Assembly: GCA_003133225.1 (NCBI GenBank)
Contig: PKWL01000119.1
Coordinates: 124,001-188,000 of the forward strand
DNA from: Janthinobacterium sp.
GTDB taxonomy: Bacteria; Pseudomonadota; Gammaproteobacteria; Burkholderiales; Burkholderiaceae_D
DNA: 64,000 nt
Reading direction: 5' to 3'
The notes below the pieces were generated by a model. That model worked only from the letters and a program-made list of their open reading frames with translations. It did no database searches and had not been told where the DNA came from. Both the position numbers and the translations under genes were made by a program. Within the stretch, counting starts at the first letter, position 1; every line of letters begins with the position of its first letter. Shown piece after piece: positions 16,414-25,360 of the stretch.

Positions 16414-18561
16414 TCAGGCCTGCAGGAGGAGCGCCATGGCGGGGTCGCTGACGCCCGGTTTGCCGGTTTCGACCCGGCCCGAGAAGCGGCGCTCGAAGTT
16501 GTCCGCCGTGACGGTGAAGTCGTACCAGCGGCCGCTGTCGTCCAAGTTCCAATGCAGCGTGCCGAGCGCGCCCGCCGCCACTTCCAGGGTCCACGGGCCG
16601 TCGGCGCGATAGGCGTTTGCCGTGACCGTGACCTGGCCGGTGGCCGTGCCGGTGCTGTTTACCTTCAGGTAGATCTGGCCGCCAACCGGGTCGTAGCAGA
16701 CCTGCACTTCGGGCTTGAAGGCTGCGCTGGCCTGGGCCAGCGCGTCGCCCTTGAAGGTGCGCACGAAACCATTGCTGCTGTAGACCCACAACTCATACTT
16801 GCCGCTGTCGGTCGCGTTAGCATTCCAGTAATCGGTCAACAGCTTGCCCGCTTCCACGGTATAGCGGCGCGGAATGCGCTCGAGATGCAGCTTGTCGTAG
16901 ACGTGGAACACGGCACCCTGCGTACCGGTATTGCTAAATATCAAAGATACTAGGCCGCGTGGCTCGATCCGCGCGCTGGTGTGCAATTCGTAAGGCAAGG
17001 CGCGCGAAAAACGCGTGCCGGCCTCCTGGAACAGCGGCTGTGGCGTGGCCGGCGCGCTCGCGGCGGGCAGCTTGTTTTGCGCAGCCAGGATGGCGGCGTA
17101 GTTGCTGGTGTCGGGCAAGGCGGGCCACGTCGGATCGTTGGGCGTAACGAAGTCGAAGCAGGAGGTCAAGTCGCCGCAAACCGCGCGGTGCCATGGGCTG
17201 ATCGCGGCGACGGTCACGCCGAAACGCTGTTCGAGAAACATGCCGACCGACGTGTGGTCGAACACTTGCGAGTTGACCCAGCCCCCCTTGCTCCACGGCG
17301 AAATCACGTACATCGGCACGCGCGCGCTCAGGCCCCATGGCCGCACGGTGCCACTGATGGTGTCCGTGGGGTCGAGATAGGCACGGGCCGGATCGGAAAA
17401 ATATTCGCCGTCGAGCGACAAAGTGGCCATGCCGGCCAGCGAACCGTCGACATTGTACGAAGGTGGCGCTGGCGCCGGCAGGTGGTCAAATAGGCCGTCG
17501 TTCTCGTCATAGGTGAGCAGGAACACGGTCCTGGACCAGACATCGGGGTTGGCGGTGATCGCTTCGAGTACCTGCGACGTGTAGTTCGCGCCGATCGCAG
17601 GGTCGCTGTTGCCGGGGTGCTCCGAGTTCGCCGCGGAGCACAGGATCCACGAGACGGCGGGCAGCGTGTCGTTGACTACGTCGGTACTCAAATCGGCTAT
17701 CGAATAATCCGTCATGCCCTTCACGTACAGCGCCGAGCCGGGCTTCGCATTGCGAAAGCTTGTGAATGCTAGGCCGCCGTGCATGGCGCCGGTCCAGTTG
17801 TCGTTGGTGTTCTGGTAGATCTTCCAGCTGACGCCGGCGTTCTCGAGAACATCCGGCAACGTCAGCCAGGTCAGCGCGTTGTCCGCATAGGTGTAGCCCG
17901 GCTTGGGCATCGTGCCCGTGATCCAGCAGCGGTCGTTGTTGGGCTCCGAGGTCCGGTCGTCGCTGTTGATGCCCCTCTTTGTGAGCGCGGGATCGAAGCC
18001 CGAGCCCGAGAAAAAAACCACGCGGTTCGGGTCGGTGCCGCTGGTGGTGGAGCAGTGGTAGCCGTCGCAGATCGTGAATGCTTCGGCCAGCGCATAGTGG
18101 AACGGCAAATCTTCGCGGCGAAAGTAACCCATCGTGTACTGCGTCTTGTACAAAGGCCAAAAGCCGGACTTGCCCTGGTTCCAGGCGGCCTGCATGTCGG
18201 AAAAGCTGTGCGGCGTGCCGGGCGCCTGCAGCGCCTTGGTCTTGGTGGGGTCCATGTGGTAGGGCGGGATTTCATTCTTGCCGTCCGACTGGAACCAGAC
18301 GTCCTTGCCGCTTTCGAGCGGGGTCGGGAAGCGGTCGCCAAAGCCGCGCACGCCGCGCAAGGTGCCGAAGTAATGGTCGAAACTGCGGTTTTCCAGCATC
18401 AGGATCACGACGTGCTTGACGTCCTGGATGGTGCCGGTGACGACCGCGGCTTCGACCGCCAGCGCCTTGCGAATTGAGGCGGGAAGCAGCGCCATGGCGG
18501 AAATGGCGCCAAGGGCGCCAACGGATTTGCGCAGGAAATCGCGTCGATTAGTTGTGTTCAT
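16414..18561 (-). CDS. Phospholipase C, phosphocholine-specific type (TAT-exported)
   Basis: This 715-residue protein belongs to the phosphoesterase/PlcN-AcpA family, which cleaves phosphatidylcholine-type lipids (or other phosphomonoesters) outside the cytoplasm. The N-terminus NRRDFLRKS is a twin-arginine signal. The catalytic domain shows the family blocks [31 protein letters not shown] and [17 protein letters not shown] (metal and active-site residues). Two C-terminal beta-domains (about 530-615 and 625-705) match the DUF756 repeats of bacterial phospholipases C. The start at 18561 is the only ATG placed before the TAT motif. It sits with a PhnDCE-type importer, suggesting that its organophosphate product is taken up. 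Confidence 0.9.
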   Translation of the reverse strand: MNTTNRRDFLRKSVGALGAISAMALLPASIRKALAVEAAVVTGTIQDVKHVVILMLENRSFDHYFGTLRGVRGFGDRFPTPLESGKDVWFQSDGKNEIPPYHMDPTKTKALQAPGTPHSFSDMQAAWNQGKSGFWPLYKTQYTMGYFRREDLPFHYALAEAFTICDGYHCSTTSGTDPNRVVFFSGSGFDPALTKRGINSDDRTSEPNNDRCWITGTMPKPGYTYADNALTWLTLPDVLENAGVSWKIYQNTNDNWTGAMHGGLAFTSFRNAKPGSALYVKGMTDYSIADLSTDVVNDTLPAVSWILCSAANSEHPGNSDPAIGANYTSQVLEAITANPDVWSRTVFLLTYDENDGLFDHLPAPAPPSYNVDGSLAGMATLSLDGEYFSDPARAYLDPTDTISGTVRPWGLSARVPMYVISPWSKGGWVNSQVFDHTSVGMFLEQRFGVTVAAISPWHRAVCGDLTSCFDFVTPNDPTWPALPDTSNYAAILAAQNKLPAASAPATPQPLFQEAGTRFSRALPYELHTSARIEPRGLVSLIFSNTGTQGAVFHVYDKLHLERIPRRYTVEAGKLLTDYWNANATDSGKYELWVYSSNGFVRTFKGDALAQASAAFKPEVQVCYDPVGGQIYLKVNSTGTATGQVTVTANAYRADGPWTLEVAAGALGTLHWNLDDSGRWYDFTVTADNFERRFSGRVETGKPGVSDPAMALLLQA

Positions 18562-18596
18562 TATTTGGTGTGATCGGATAGGGTTGGAAGGGTGGG

Positions 18597-18776
18597 TCAC
18601 GGCGCGCAGTGCAGTTTCGGATCTGCCGCCGTCGCGTCGGGCGCGGCCGGGTCGGCCGACAGCAATGCCGACGTGGCAGGCGCAGCGGCGGTGTTGCCGC
18701 CACCGCAGGCGACCAAGCTCAGGCACAGCAGCAAGCCCGCGGCTACATGGCAGCTAAAAGATGATGGTGTTTTCAT
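18597..18776 (-). CDS. Small predicted lipoprotein (59 residues)
   Basis: The start ATG 18776 has AAGGAAAA upstream. A signal peptide ends in the lipobox LVAC, followed by GGG and about 35 Ala/Pro/Asp-rich residues ending in HCAP. It lies between phnE and the phospholipase gene, 36 bases before the latter, on the same strand. It has no recognisable domain. It may tether or chaperone the secreted phospholipase at the membrane, or be a truncated remnant; neither is proven. Confidence 0.6.
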   Translation of the reverse strand: MKTPSSFSCHVAAGLLLCLSLVACGGGNTAAAPATSALLSADPAAPDATAADPKLHCAP

Positions 18777-18888
18777 GGGGTTTTCCTTGGATGGGGTCTT
18801 GGCAAATAAGAACAACGGGCACGGACCGTGCCGGACCGGTGCCGCGAAGACATCGGAAGATGGTGCGCGCTGCGACGGCACCGCCGGT

Positions 18889-19920
18889 TCAGACATAGCG
18901 GTTGCGCAGGCGCGCTGCGATCCGGTCGAGCAAAAGAACCGTCACGAAAATCGCGATCAGGATCGTTCCGACATGGGCATAGTTGTACATGTCGTAACGG
19001 CCCTTGAGTTCCTGGCCGATACCGCCTGCGCCGACCAGGCCTACGACGGTCGCCATGCGCACGTTGCGGTCCAGTACATACAAGGTGTAGGCGATGAATT
19101 GCGGCATCACCTGCGGCAGCACCGCGAAGCGCATGACCTTGAACTGATTGGCGCCGATGGCGCGTAGCGCCTCTTGCGGTTTGTCGTCGGCCGTTTCGAT
19201 GTCATCGGCATAGAATTTGCCGAGAAAGCCCGTCGAGTGCAGGGCCAGCGCCAACACGCCGGCAATCGGACCGAAGCCATAGGCCAGCACCAGGAACAGC
19301 GCACTGACGAGTTCAGGCACCGCGCGAAACAGGCCCACGACGGCGCGCGCGCCCGTATGAACCAGGCGGTTGGGCGCATAGTTTTTCGCGCCGCACCAGG
19401 CTAGAGGCGCGCTCAGCACGATCGCTAGCAGCGTCGCCCAGATCGCGATCTCGAACGTCTCGAGCATCTCGGCGGCCACGTGCCGGACGTAGCCCAGCGG
19501 TTCGATCAGGTACTCCTGCCGGGCGACCACGTCTTCCATCACGAGCGTGTCGGGATTGAGCCTGGGCTGGTGCGACTCGATGCTTTCAACGTGCGCCAGC
19601 CACGGCAGCTGGTTGCGGTCGAAGTGTTCGATGCGCGCCACTTCGGTGCGCTCGGAAATCTGCGGCGGAAACAGTGAGCGGCCTATCGTTTCGAGACCTG
19701 ACAGCACTTGCGATCGATCGCGCAATCCCACGGACGCAAGGACCCCCTCGCCGGTCAGCGCAAGCATGCGGCCCATTTCGACTCGCTGGCCGGCAAAAAA
19801 ACCGAGCACCAGCACCAGTGCCAGCACGGCCAGCGTGCGTGCGCCGAACGGCTTCGAAATCTGCCATGCCGATACGGGCCGGGGCAACGCCTGCGCGGCG
19901 AGAAAATCGATGCGGCTCAC
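18889..19920 (-). CDS. phnE: Phosphonate/organophosphate-type ABC transporter permease
   Basis: The 343-residue integral membrane protein is PhnE-like. One membrane helix near residue 35 is followed by a periplasmic stretch and then five to six helices carrying the BPD_transp_1 coupling block (EALRAIGANQFKVMRFAVLP) and VVGLVGAGGIGQELKGRYDM. It forms the inner-membrane channel for the substrate delivered by PhnD. Its start overlaps the stop of phnC (ATGA), so the three genes are one operon. No C-P lyase genes are nearby, so the transported compound may be a phosphate ester and not a phosphonate. Confidence 0.88.
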   Translation of the reverse strand: MSRIDFLAAQALPRPVSAWQISKPFGARTLAVLALVLVLGFFAGQRVEMGRMLALTGEGVLASVGLRDRSQVLSGLETIGRSLFPPQISERTEVARIEHFDRNQLPWLAHVESIESHQPRLNPDTLVMEDVVARQEYLIEPLGYVRHVAAEMLETFEIAIWATLLAIVLSAPLAWCGAKNYAPNRLVHTGARAVVGLFRAVPELVSALFLVLAYGFGPIAGVLALALHSTGFLGKFYADDIETADDKPQEALRAIGANQFKVMRFAVLPQVMPQFIAYTLYVLDRNVRMATVVGLVGAGGIGQELKGRYDMYNYAHVGTILIAIFVTVLLLDRIAARLRNRYV

Positions 19921-20738
19921 GATGCCATCCGCGGCACGCCAACACCCGGCGCCGGCATCGGCATCGGCGCTCTGCCGGACGCGGGCACGGCCTGCGGTCG
20001 CGCCACTGCTGCGCGGCCATAGACCGCGTCGAAGACTTGCGGCTGGAACAAGACGGGCGGGCCATCGAACACCACAGTGCCGTCGCGCAGCGCCACGATG
20101 CGGTCGGCAAACTCACAGGCCAGGTCGATCTGATGCAGGCTGCACAGCACCGTGGTGCCGCGTTCCTGCGCCTGGCGCTTGAGTAGCGTTAGCACCTCGT
20201 GGCTGGTTTGCGGATCGAGGCTGGCGACGGGCTCGTCTGCAAGCACCAGGGGCGGGTCGAGCATGAAGGCGCGCGCGATACCGACCCGCTGCTGCTGGCC
20301 GCCCGACAACTCGCTGACGCGGCGCCCGAGATGGTGCTCCTGCAGGCCAACCGACCCGATCAGTTCGCACGCCTTGCGCCGCGCCACCTCGGAAAACAGC
20401 CCAAGCATGGCGCGCCAGGTCGGCGTCAACGGCAATGCGCCGTTCAGCACATTGCTGGCCACCGTGGCGCGCAACACCAGATTGAACTGCTGGTGGATCA
20501 TGCCAATGCCGGGGCGGATTTGCGCCAGCGACGCCGGGTTGATCCGCAGCCCGCCGATCTCGACCGTGCCGGACGACGGCTTCACCAGCCCGTTCGCCAT
20601 GCGCAGCAGCGTGGATTTCCCGGCGCCCGACGCGCCCAGCACCACGCAGAACTGGCCTGCGGGCACCTGCAGCGAAACACCGTCGAGGGCCTGGGTGCCA
20701 TCCGCATAACGCAAGGTGACCGATTCGAAGTTCAGCAT
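19917..20738 (-). CDS. phnC: Phosphonate/organophosphate-type ABC transporter ATP-binding protein
   Basis: This 273-residue ATPase has Walker A GASGAGKST near residue 36, signature LSGGQQQR, and Walker B PLVLADEPVASLD followed by the His switch in LCSLHQIDLA. This is the PhnC pattern. ATG 20738 is preferred because the domain begins immediately after it (MLNFESVTLRY); a TTG at 20777 overlapping the phnD stop is the alternative. The C-terminal 30 residues are Pro/Ala-rich and beyond the usual domain end. It energises uptake with PhnE and PhnD. Confidence 0.88.
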   Translation of the reverse strand: MLNFESVTLRYADGTQALDGVSLQVPAGQFCVVLGASGAGKSTLLRMANGLVKPSSGTVEIGGLRINPASLAQIRPGIGMIHQQFNLVLRATVASNVLNGALPLTPTWRAMLGLFSEVARRKACELIGSVGLQEHHLGRRVSELSGGQQQRVGIARAFMLDPPLVLADEPVASLDPQTSHEVLTLLKRQAQERGTTVLCSLHQIDLACEFADRIVALRDGTVVFDGPPVLFQPQVFDAVYGRAAVARPQAVPASGRAPMPMPAPGVGVPRMAS

Positions 20739-20773
20739 GGGCGTGTTCTTGACGGCGGTCAGGCGTCGGGCGT

Positions 20774-21706
20774 TCAACGTTCGGCCGCCTTGGTCAGGAT
20801 GCGCCCCTTGAAGTCGTCGGTCAGCAGACCAAGCTTGGTGGCGGCGACATTGAACTCGCCTTCCGAGAATTTGGTATCGAACGAATCCACCTTGCGGCCG
20901 CCATAACCGCGGATCATGTCGGGCGTGATGCCGGGCGCCTTGTGGACCGTGGCGAAAGCATTCTTGAGCTGGACCTTGAGCGCTTCCGGCAACCTGGTAT
21001 TGAGTGCCAGCGGCGGGTACGGAATCGCGATGCTCCGGGCGATCACCTTGATGGTTTTCGGGTCCGCAGCGCCCTCCTTGACGGCTTTTTCATACGATTC
21101 GAAAGACAGCGAAGCCACATCGACCTGGTCCTGCTGCAGCGCGGCCAGGCTGCTGGCGTGGCTGCCCGTCATGCGGATCGCGCGCAGATCCTTGACCGGG
21201 TCGATGCCGGCGTCCAGCAGCATCGCGATCTGGAAGGTAAAGCTCGACGCCGAATTGACATCGCCAAAGGCCACGCGCTTGCCCTTGATATCCTTGATCG
21301 AGGCGATCGGCGCGTTGGCCTTGGCGAACATGCCGGCGTAGTACACCGATGCTCCCTTCTCAACGCCCACCGCCAGCAGCTGCGCGCAGCCGCGTTTGTG
21401 CGCCTGCACGTAGGCCACGGGGCCGAAAAAAGCAATGTCCGCCAGCTGGTTGCACATGCCCTCGACCACGGCAGCGTACGACTGCCCCACCTTGAGGTCG
21501 AACTGCAAACCGGTCGTGCGCGAAATGGCGTTAAATACAGGCGCGTAATCGGCCTTGGTGCCTGATTCGGTACCGCCGTCGGCCGGAATTAGCAGCACGC
21601 GCAACGGGTGTTCGCGGGTACCGTCGGCAACGGACTGGGCGGCAGCCGGTACGAAGGAGGCGACGGCCAGCATGAGGACGCCGGCGAGTTTCAGTAATCT
21701 GTTCAT
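20774..21706 (-). CDS. phnD: Phosphonate/organophosphate-type periplasmic binding protein
   Basis: The 310-residue protein has a Sec signal peptide (cleavage near AAAQS, residue 24) and a type II periplasmic binding fold of the PhnD family (VLLIPADGGT, QLADIAFFGPVAYVQAH, RVAFGDVNSASSF). It captures the organophosphate for PhnCE. It is the first gene of the minus-strand operon, divergent from the HAD phosphatase gene across a 184-base promoter region with palindromes. The ligand could be a phosphonate, phosphate or a phosphate ester such as phosphocholine or glycerophosphate; the sequence alone does not decide. Confidence 0.88.
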   Translation of the reverse strand: MNRLLKLAGVLMLAVASFVPAAAQSVADGTREHPLRVLLIPADGGTESGTKADYAPVFNAISRTTGLQFDLKVGQSYAAVVEGMCNQLADIAFFGPVAYVQAHKRGCAQLLAVGVEKGASVYYAGMFAKANAPIASIKDIKGKRVAFGDVNSASSFTFQIAMLLDAGIDPVKDLRAIRMTGSHASSLAALQQDQVDVASLSFESYEKAVKEGAADPKTIKVIARSIAIPYPPLALNTRLPEALKVQLKNAFATVHKAPGITPDMIRGYGGRKVDSFDTKFSEGEFNVAATKLGLLTDDFKGRILTKAAER

Positions 21707-21792
21707 CGTGTTATTCCTTGGTGGATGAGGCTACCGACATCAGATCGGCAACTCGACCGGACCAAGCTTACACAAGAAATATGACAGGATAA

Positions 21793-21805
21793 TGAATTTA
21801 ATTCA
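21793..21805. promoter_or_regulatory. Palindrome TGAATT-T-AATTCA in the phnD/HAD divergent promoter
   Basis: This perfect 6-bp inverted repeat with a single-base centre resembles operators of RpiR-type regulators, whose gene lies just beyond the HAD gene. It is a candidate binding site. Confidence 0.5.
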
Positions 21806-21821
21806 AAAAATTATTTACAAA

Positions 21822-21840
21822 TAATGAGTAAAACTCATTA
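21822..21840. promoter_or_regulatory. 19-bp palindrome TAATGAGT-AAA-ACTCATTA
   Basis: This perfect inverted repeat has 8-bp arms and lies between phnD and the HAD gene, 17 bases from the first palindrome. It is the strongest operator candidate in the region. Confidence 0.6.
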
Positions 21841-21890
21841 CAATTTGGCAGCCGCGCCGGAGGGCTGGCGGGCTTTGCAATCACGACCAC

Positions 21891-22739
21891 ATGAACTTAA
21901 AATGCAACATTGAACCAACCGCGATCCAGGATGCCGGTGCTTGCCTGGCGTCGGCAAGCCACTTGATCATCGACCTCGACGGCACATTGATCCGTGAAGA
22001 CGAGGCGATCGAAGGCGCCGCCGAATTGCTGGCTAGGTTTCGCGATCGCTATGTCATTGTTTCCAACAATTCGACCCACACCGCGCATGGCGTGGCACGC
22101 CGCTTGCGCCGGCTGGGCCTGCGGGTGGAGCCCGAACGGATCGTGCTGGCAGGTGAGCAGACGGTCGATTTCATGCGCCGCCAGCATCCCGCAGCGCGCA
22201 TCTTGCTGGCGGCCAGCGCAGCCCTGCGCCGCCATGCCGTCAGGAGCGGGTGCCTGCTGGTGGAATCCGAAGCTGATTTCGTGGTGTTGGGCCTGGATCC
22301 CCTCTTCGACTACGCACGCTTGAGTCTGATGATCGATCAGTTGCGTCGGGGTGCCCGGCTGGTGGTCACCAATGGCGACCTGTCCCACCCGGGCGCCAAT
22401 GGCACGCGGGTGCCGGAAACCGGCGCATTGCTGGCCGCCGTCGTGGCGGCCAGCGGCGTGCCGCCTGCATGGTTCATCGGCAAGCCGGAGGCGCCGTTGC
22501 TGCGGGAGGGGCTGCGGCGGCTGGGCGCGACGCCGGCCAGCACCGTCGTGATCGGCGACAACCCTGCCACCGACGCCATCGGTGCGCACAATCTGGGCAT
22601 GCGCTGTTTGCTGGTGGACAGCGCATGCCCAGCCGGGACGGCGACGCTGGCGGCGCTGCTGCGGGCGCAGGATGCGGCTTGCAGCAGCGCCGCGCCCGTT
22701 GGTGCAGCGTTCATCCGGTCGCGTCTCGCTAACGCTTGA
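21891..22739 (+). CDS. HAD-superfamily (IIA, NagD-like) phosphatase
   Basis: The 282-residue protein shows all HAD motifs: the nucleophile loop LIIDLDGTLIRED (motif I), IVSNNST (motif II), the Lys of FIGKPEAPLL (motif III) and GDNPATDAIGA (motif IV). Length and a C2-type cap fit the IIA subfamily (NagD, phosphoglycolate and p-nitrophenyl phosphatases). It would remove phosphate from a small organophosphate in the cytoplasm. Divergent placement opposite phnDCE suggests it acts on the imported compound. No good ribosome-binding site precedes ATG 21891. The 3' end shares a 13-bp repeat with the end of the regulator gene. Confidence 0.83.
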   Translation: MNLKCNIEPTAIQDAGACLASASHLIIDLDGTLIREDEAIEGAAELLARFRDRYVIVSNNSTHTAHGVARRLRRLGLRVEPERIVLAGEQTVDFMRRQHPAARILLAASAALRRHAVRSGCLLVESEADFVVLGLDPLFDYARLSLMIDQLRRGARLVVTNGDLSHPGANGTRVPETGALLAAVVAASGVPPAWFIGKPEAPLLREGLRRLGATPASTVVIGDNPATDAIGAHNLGMRCLLVDSACPAGTATLAALLRAQDAACSSAAPVGAAFIRSRLANA

Positions 22740-22798
22740 GCGGAAGGACGTCGACGCTCAGTCCCGCGCGCCTTGATCGCGTCAGTAACGCTTGAGCG
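22730..22798. repeat. Direct repeat spanning the ends of two convergent genes
   Basis: TAACGCTTGAGCG occurs at 22730-22742 (end of the HAD gene) and 22786-22798 (end of the regulator gene), followed in both by a similar 12-base tail (AGGACxTCGA). It is a small duplication of a gene end. Confidence 0.75.
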
Positions 22799-23699
22799 AC
22801 AGGACCTCGAAAGTCTGACGCAAGGTCTTGATCGATTTGTCATAATCGCTCAAGGCCAGGCAGGCAATTAGCACATCGATGATCGCGAGCTGGGCCAGCC
22901 GGCTGGTCATCGCTTCCGTGCGAAAACTGGTCTCTCGCGCCATCGTGAACAGCAGCACGTCGGCAAACGCCTGAATTGGCGACTTGCCGAAATTGGTGAT
23001 GCAAATCGTGGCGGCGCCCGCCTCCTTGGCCAGCCGCGTGGCAAGTACGGTCTCATGCGTGCTGCCCGAGTGCGACACGGTCAGCACTACCACGCCGGGC
23101 CCCGTCAGCGCCGCGCTGATGGCTTGCACATGGGAGTCGACGACAACTTTCACGTCGAGACCTATGCGCAGCATGCGGTAGTGGGCGTCCTCGGCGATCG
23201 TGGCGGAACTGCCGATGCCGTAGATCTCGATGCGCCGCGCATTCCTGATCAGATTGACCGCCTGTTCCATGGCCTTGACGTCAAGGGCGCCTTGGGTGTC
23301 GTACAGCGTCTGCACGTTGCTCTGAAATATCTTGCGGATGGTCGACTCGACGTTGTCGTTTGGTTCGAGGTCTTCGTGGATGAATTGCACCGGTTGCATA
23401 ATTTCCTGCGCCAGCGCGATCTTGATCTGCTGGAAGCCGCTGGCGCCCAGTTTTTTGCACAGGCCGACCACGCTGCCCTCGCTCGAGTCGGTCCGGTCCG
23501 CTACTTCGCTGACCGACATATGGACCACTTCGCTGGAGTGGCTGACGATGAAGTCCGCGATGCGCCGCCCAACAGTGCCCAATGACGGCCGGCAGGTGCC
23601 GATGCGGGTCAGGACAGCCGAGATGGGTTTACTTTCAGCCTCGCCGGCATCCAATGGCGATTCCATCCTGGCAGTGGATGTTGCAGATAAATTTTTCAT
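22782..23699 (-). CDS. MurR/RpiR-family transcriptional regulator (HTH plus SIS)
   Basis: From ATG 23699 the 305-residue protein has an N-terminal RpiR-type helix-turn-helix (VGRRIADFIVSHSSEVVHMS, SVSEVADRTDSSEGSVVGLC) and a C-terminal SIS sugar-phosphate isomerase domain (IEIYGIGSSATIAEDAHYRM; VVVLTVSHSGSTHETV). Such regulators sense phosphorylated metabolites. It is convergent with the HAD phosphatase and probably controls the divergent phnD/HAD promoter through the palindromes there. The frame stays open upstream into a receiver-domain remnant, so a longer product from 24029 is formally possible, but that part is degenerate and is excluded. Confidence 0.85.
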   Translation of the reverse strand: MKNLSATSTARMESPLDAGEAESKPISAVLTRIGTCRPSLGTVGRRIADFIVSHSSEVVHMSVSEVADRTDSSEGSVVGLCKKLGASGFQQIKIALAQEIMQPVQFIHEDLEPNDNVESTIRKIFQSNVQTLYDTQGALDVKAMEQAVNLIRNARRIEIYGIGSSATIAEDAHYRMLRIGLDVKVVVDSHVQAISAALTGPGVVVLTVSHSGSTHETVLATRLAKEAGAATICITNFGKSPIQAFADVLLFTMARETSFRTEAMTSRLAQLAIIDVLIACLALSDYDKSIKTLRQTFEVLSLKRY

Positions 23700-23812
23700 A
23701 TTGGCAAAGCATACTTCGTCTCCGGATGGGCAGGGATAGAAGTTTGCAAATATCGCAAACTCGAAATGCCGCCGATCGATAAAATCAAGCTGTATTTTGC
23801 TAGCCGGTAAAT

Positions 23813-24029
23813 ATTGACGATTCTGGAGATTGCCGTTGGCCAGCAGCTGGCGCACCGTGTGCGCCAAGTCCTTGCGCCCGTATGATTGGCATTTCGCGCC
23901 GTGCATGATGACATTGCCCGACGTGAACAGCACTTGCAGATCCGGCAGCTGCACCCTGGCCCGGCGCGCCAGATCGTGGCCGCTTGCCACGTGCGCCACC
24001 CAATCTGAATGGGCATGATGCCAGAACAA
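23813..24029 (-). pseudogene. Remnant of a response-regulator receiver domain
   Basis: The minus strand encodes HDLARRARVQLPDLQVLFTSGN followed by GRKDLAHTVRQLL. This is the second half of a receiver domain of the kind ending hybrid histidine kinases (LPDLxVLFTSGY ... KPYxRxDLAxxVRxLL), with about ten residues missing around the conserved Lys. It is in frame with the downstream regulator gene but separated from it by about 35 unrelated residues. No kinase is present. It is a relic. Confidence 0.5.
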
Positions 24030-24317
24030 ACTAATCAGGTTATCGGAAATTTAAGGTCCGCATCGTCGGACGAAGAGACCGACATCCATTCGCAGCCAAA
24101 CGCCTGGTTTCTCATTGATCCGGTTTTTGGACATCACGTTGAAACACGTTCGATTTGCCACTTTCTGGAAAATCCATCATCGCTCATTGTTCAAATGTGT
24201 CCCCAACCGCGCTCCTACTCGCTGACGCCGCATCTGATCTGATTCAATCCCCATAGCAAAATGCGCGGAAGCGGCTCAGTCCAACGGCATCTTAGTCTAC
24301 CGGTGCGGCAACAACTT

Positions 24318-24351
24318 TCCCTCGCTTGTTTCCCGGCATACGGCTCAAGCC
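24318..24351 (-). other. Partial group II intron domain V
   Basis: Just after the HNH remnant the minus strand reads GGCTTGAGCCGTATGCCGGG and then AAAC, the 5' strand and tetraloop of a bacterial group II intron domain V. The returning 3' strand is not present, so the ribozyme is broken. The 300 bases further left (24030-24317) hold nothing I can recognise. Confidence 0.5.
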
Positions 24352-25040
24352 TTTCAAAGTCCCCAAGCGGGAACCGGTTTCACAATAGTCAACTGATGGT
24401 CATGCACATGGCGATGGCATTGAGGATGCAACAGGATCAGATTGGATGCAGAATCCTTGCCGCCGGCGACACGCGCAACCAGATAATGCAGTATCCATCC
24501 GGTGCTGCGCGTGATGTCTTTGTGGCAGTGCGGACACTGACCATCCTAGCCAACCAAAGCCGTACCAATTTCCGTCGGCCCCGTAGGTTGCCCTGCATCT
24601 TAACGCCGAGGCGTTCTTCGAAGTAGGCTTCCCATAGGCGATCAAAGGGATTTGCGGCAGCCCTGATTTTGGCGACGTATCGGTGTATGGGAAACATACC
24701 GCAGTTCCACCCGTTTCGGTCGTCCATCTAACCACTGCTCGTCGGTACCCGCCGCAAAGACCCATTGCCTAGTGCCCACCGTATGGAAGTGCCGGCGTTT
24801 TATCCAACGACGGCCTTTGTTTGGGTGGCGGCGGGTCGCCCATTGCCACCATGTCTGCCAAATTTCAGCATCGGCCCGATGAAAGACGGCCTTGGCGACA
24901 ACATGTCGGTGATAGTTGGCCCAGCCCCGGAGAACAGGATTGAGTTGACGGATCAGATCGACTTGCTTCGTCTGCTTGTTACCTTTCACGATCGCCCGAA
25001 CTTTGTCCAAGAATGTTGAAACATTCTTGCGCGACGGCTT
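24352..25040 (-). pseudogene. Truncated group II intron reverse transcriptase/maturase (ltrA-like)
   Basis: Three successive minus-strand frames give the C-terminal third of an LtrA-type protein. Domain X runs from 25040 (KPSRKNVSTFLDKVRAIVKG, LIRQLNPVLRGWANYHRHVV, RRHPNKGRRWIKRRHFHTVG). The linker is NPFDRLWEAYFEERLGVKM with GNLRGRRKLVRLW. The HNH endonuclease end is CPHCHKDITRSTGWILHYLV, then NLILLHPQCHRHVH. The catalytic HH of the HNH motif reads HY. The whole reverse transcriptase core (fingers and YADD palm) is missing and two frameshifts interrupt the rest, so the element is dead. Confidence 0.82.
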
Positions 25041-25360
25041 GTATGAATGCTTACAGCAGGCCTCGAACTTCGGCTCATGGCCCTTATGAATAGCTCCACA
25101 TAACGAATAGCGCTTATCTACCTCGCTATGAACCGTTCTTTTTTGTTGCCACAGTTCATCGCCGGTGTGCGGTTTTGCAAGAAACTGGAGGCTCTCCACG
25201 GACCCGAGCGCAGCCCGCGAAGCAGCAGCGGTAGATAAACGTGTTGGATTGAACTGCCACCCGGGACGGTGGCATTGAAAGCGTCAATCTGCCTTTGCGG
25301 GCGGACTATGACCTAGCTTGGAATGAAATCTGGCTTCGACAAGCTTTCCACACGGCGCTC

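Noticed and set aside
16382..16789. N-terminal extension of the adhesin to 16789
   Set aside because: The extension is the phospholipase C-terminus read in another frame; the signal peptide begins at ATG 16381.
18889..21706. Phosphonate degradation (C-P lyase) locus
   Set aside because: Only the phnDCE transporter is present; no phnG-phnM or phosphonatase genes are visible, so the substrate is left open.
22782..24029. Regulator gene starting at 24029 as a 415-residue fusion protein
   Set aside because: The extra N-terminus is a truncated receiver plus unrelated residues; the RpiR domain starts properly from ATG 23699.
24642..25199. 185-codon frame as an intact reverse transcriptase gene
   Set aside because: It covers only domain X; the catalytic core is absent and the rest lies in two other frames.
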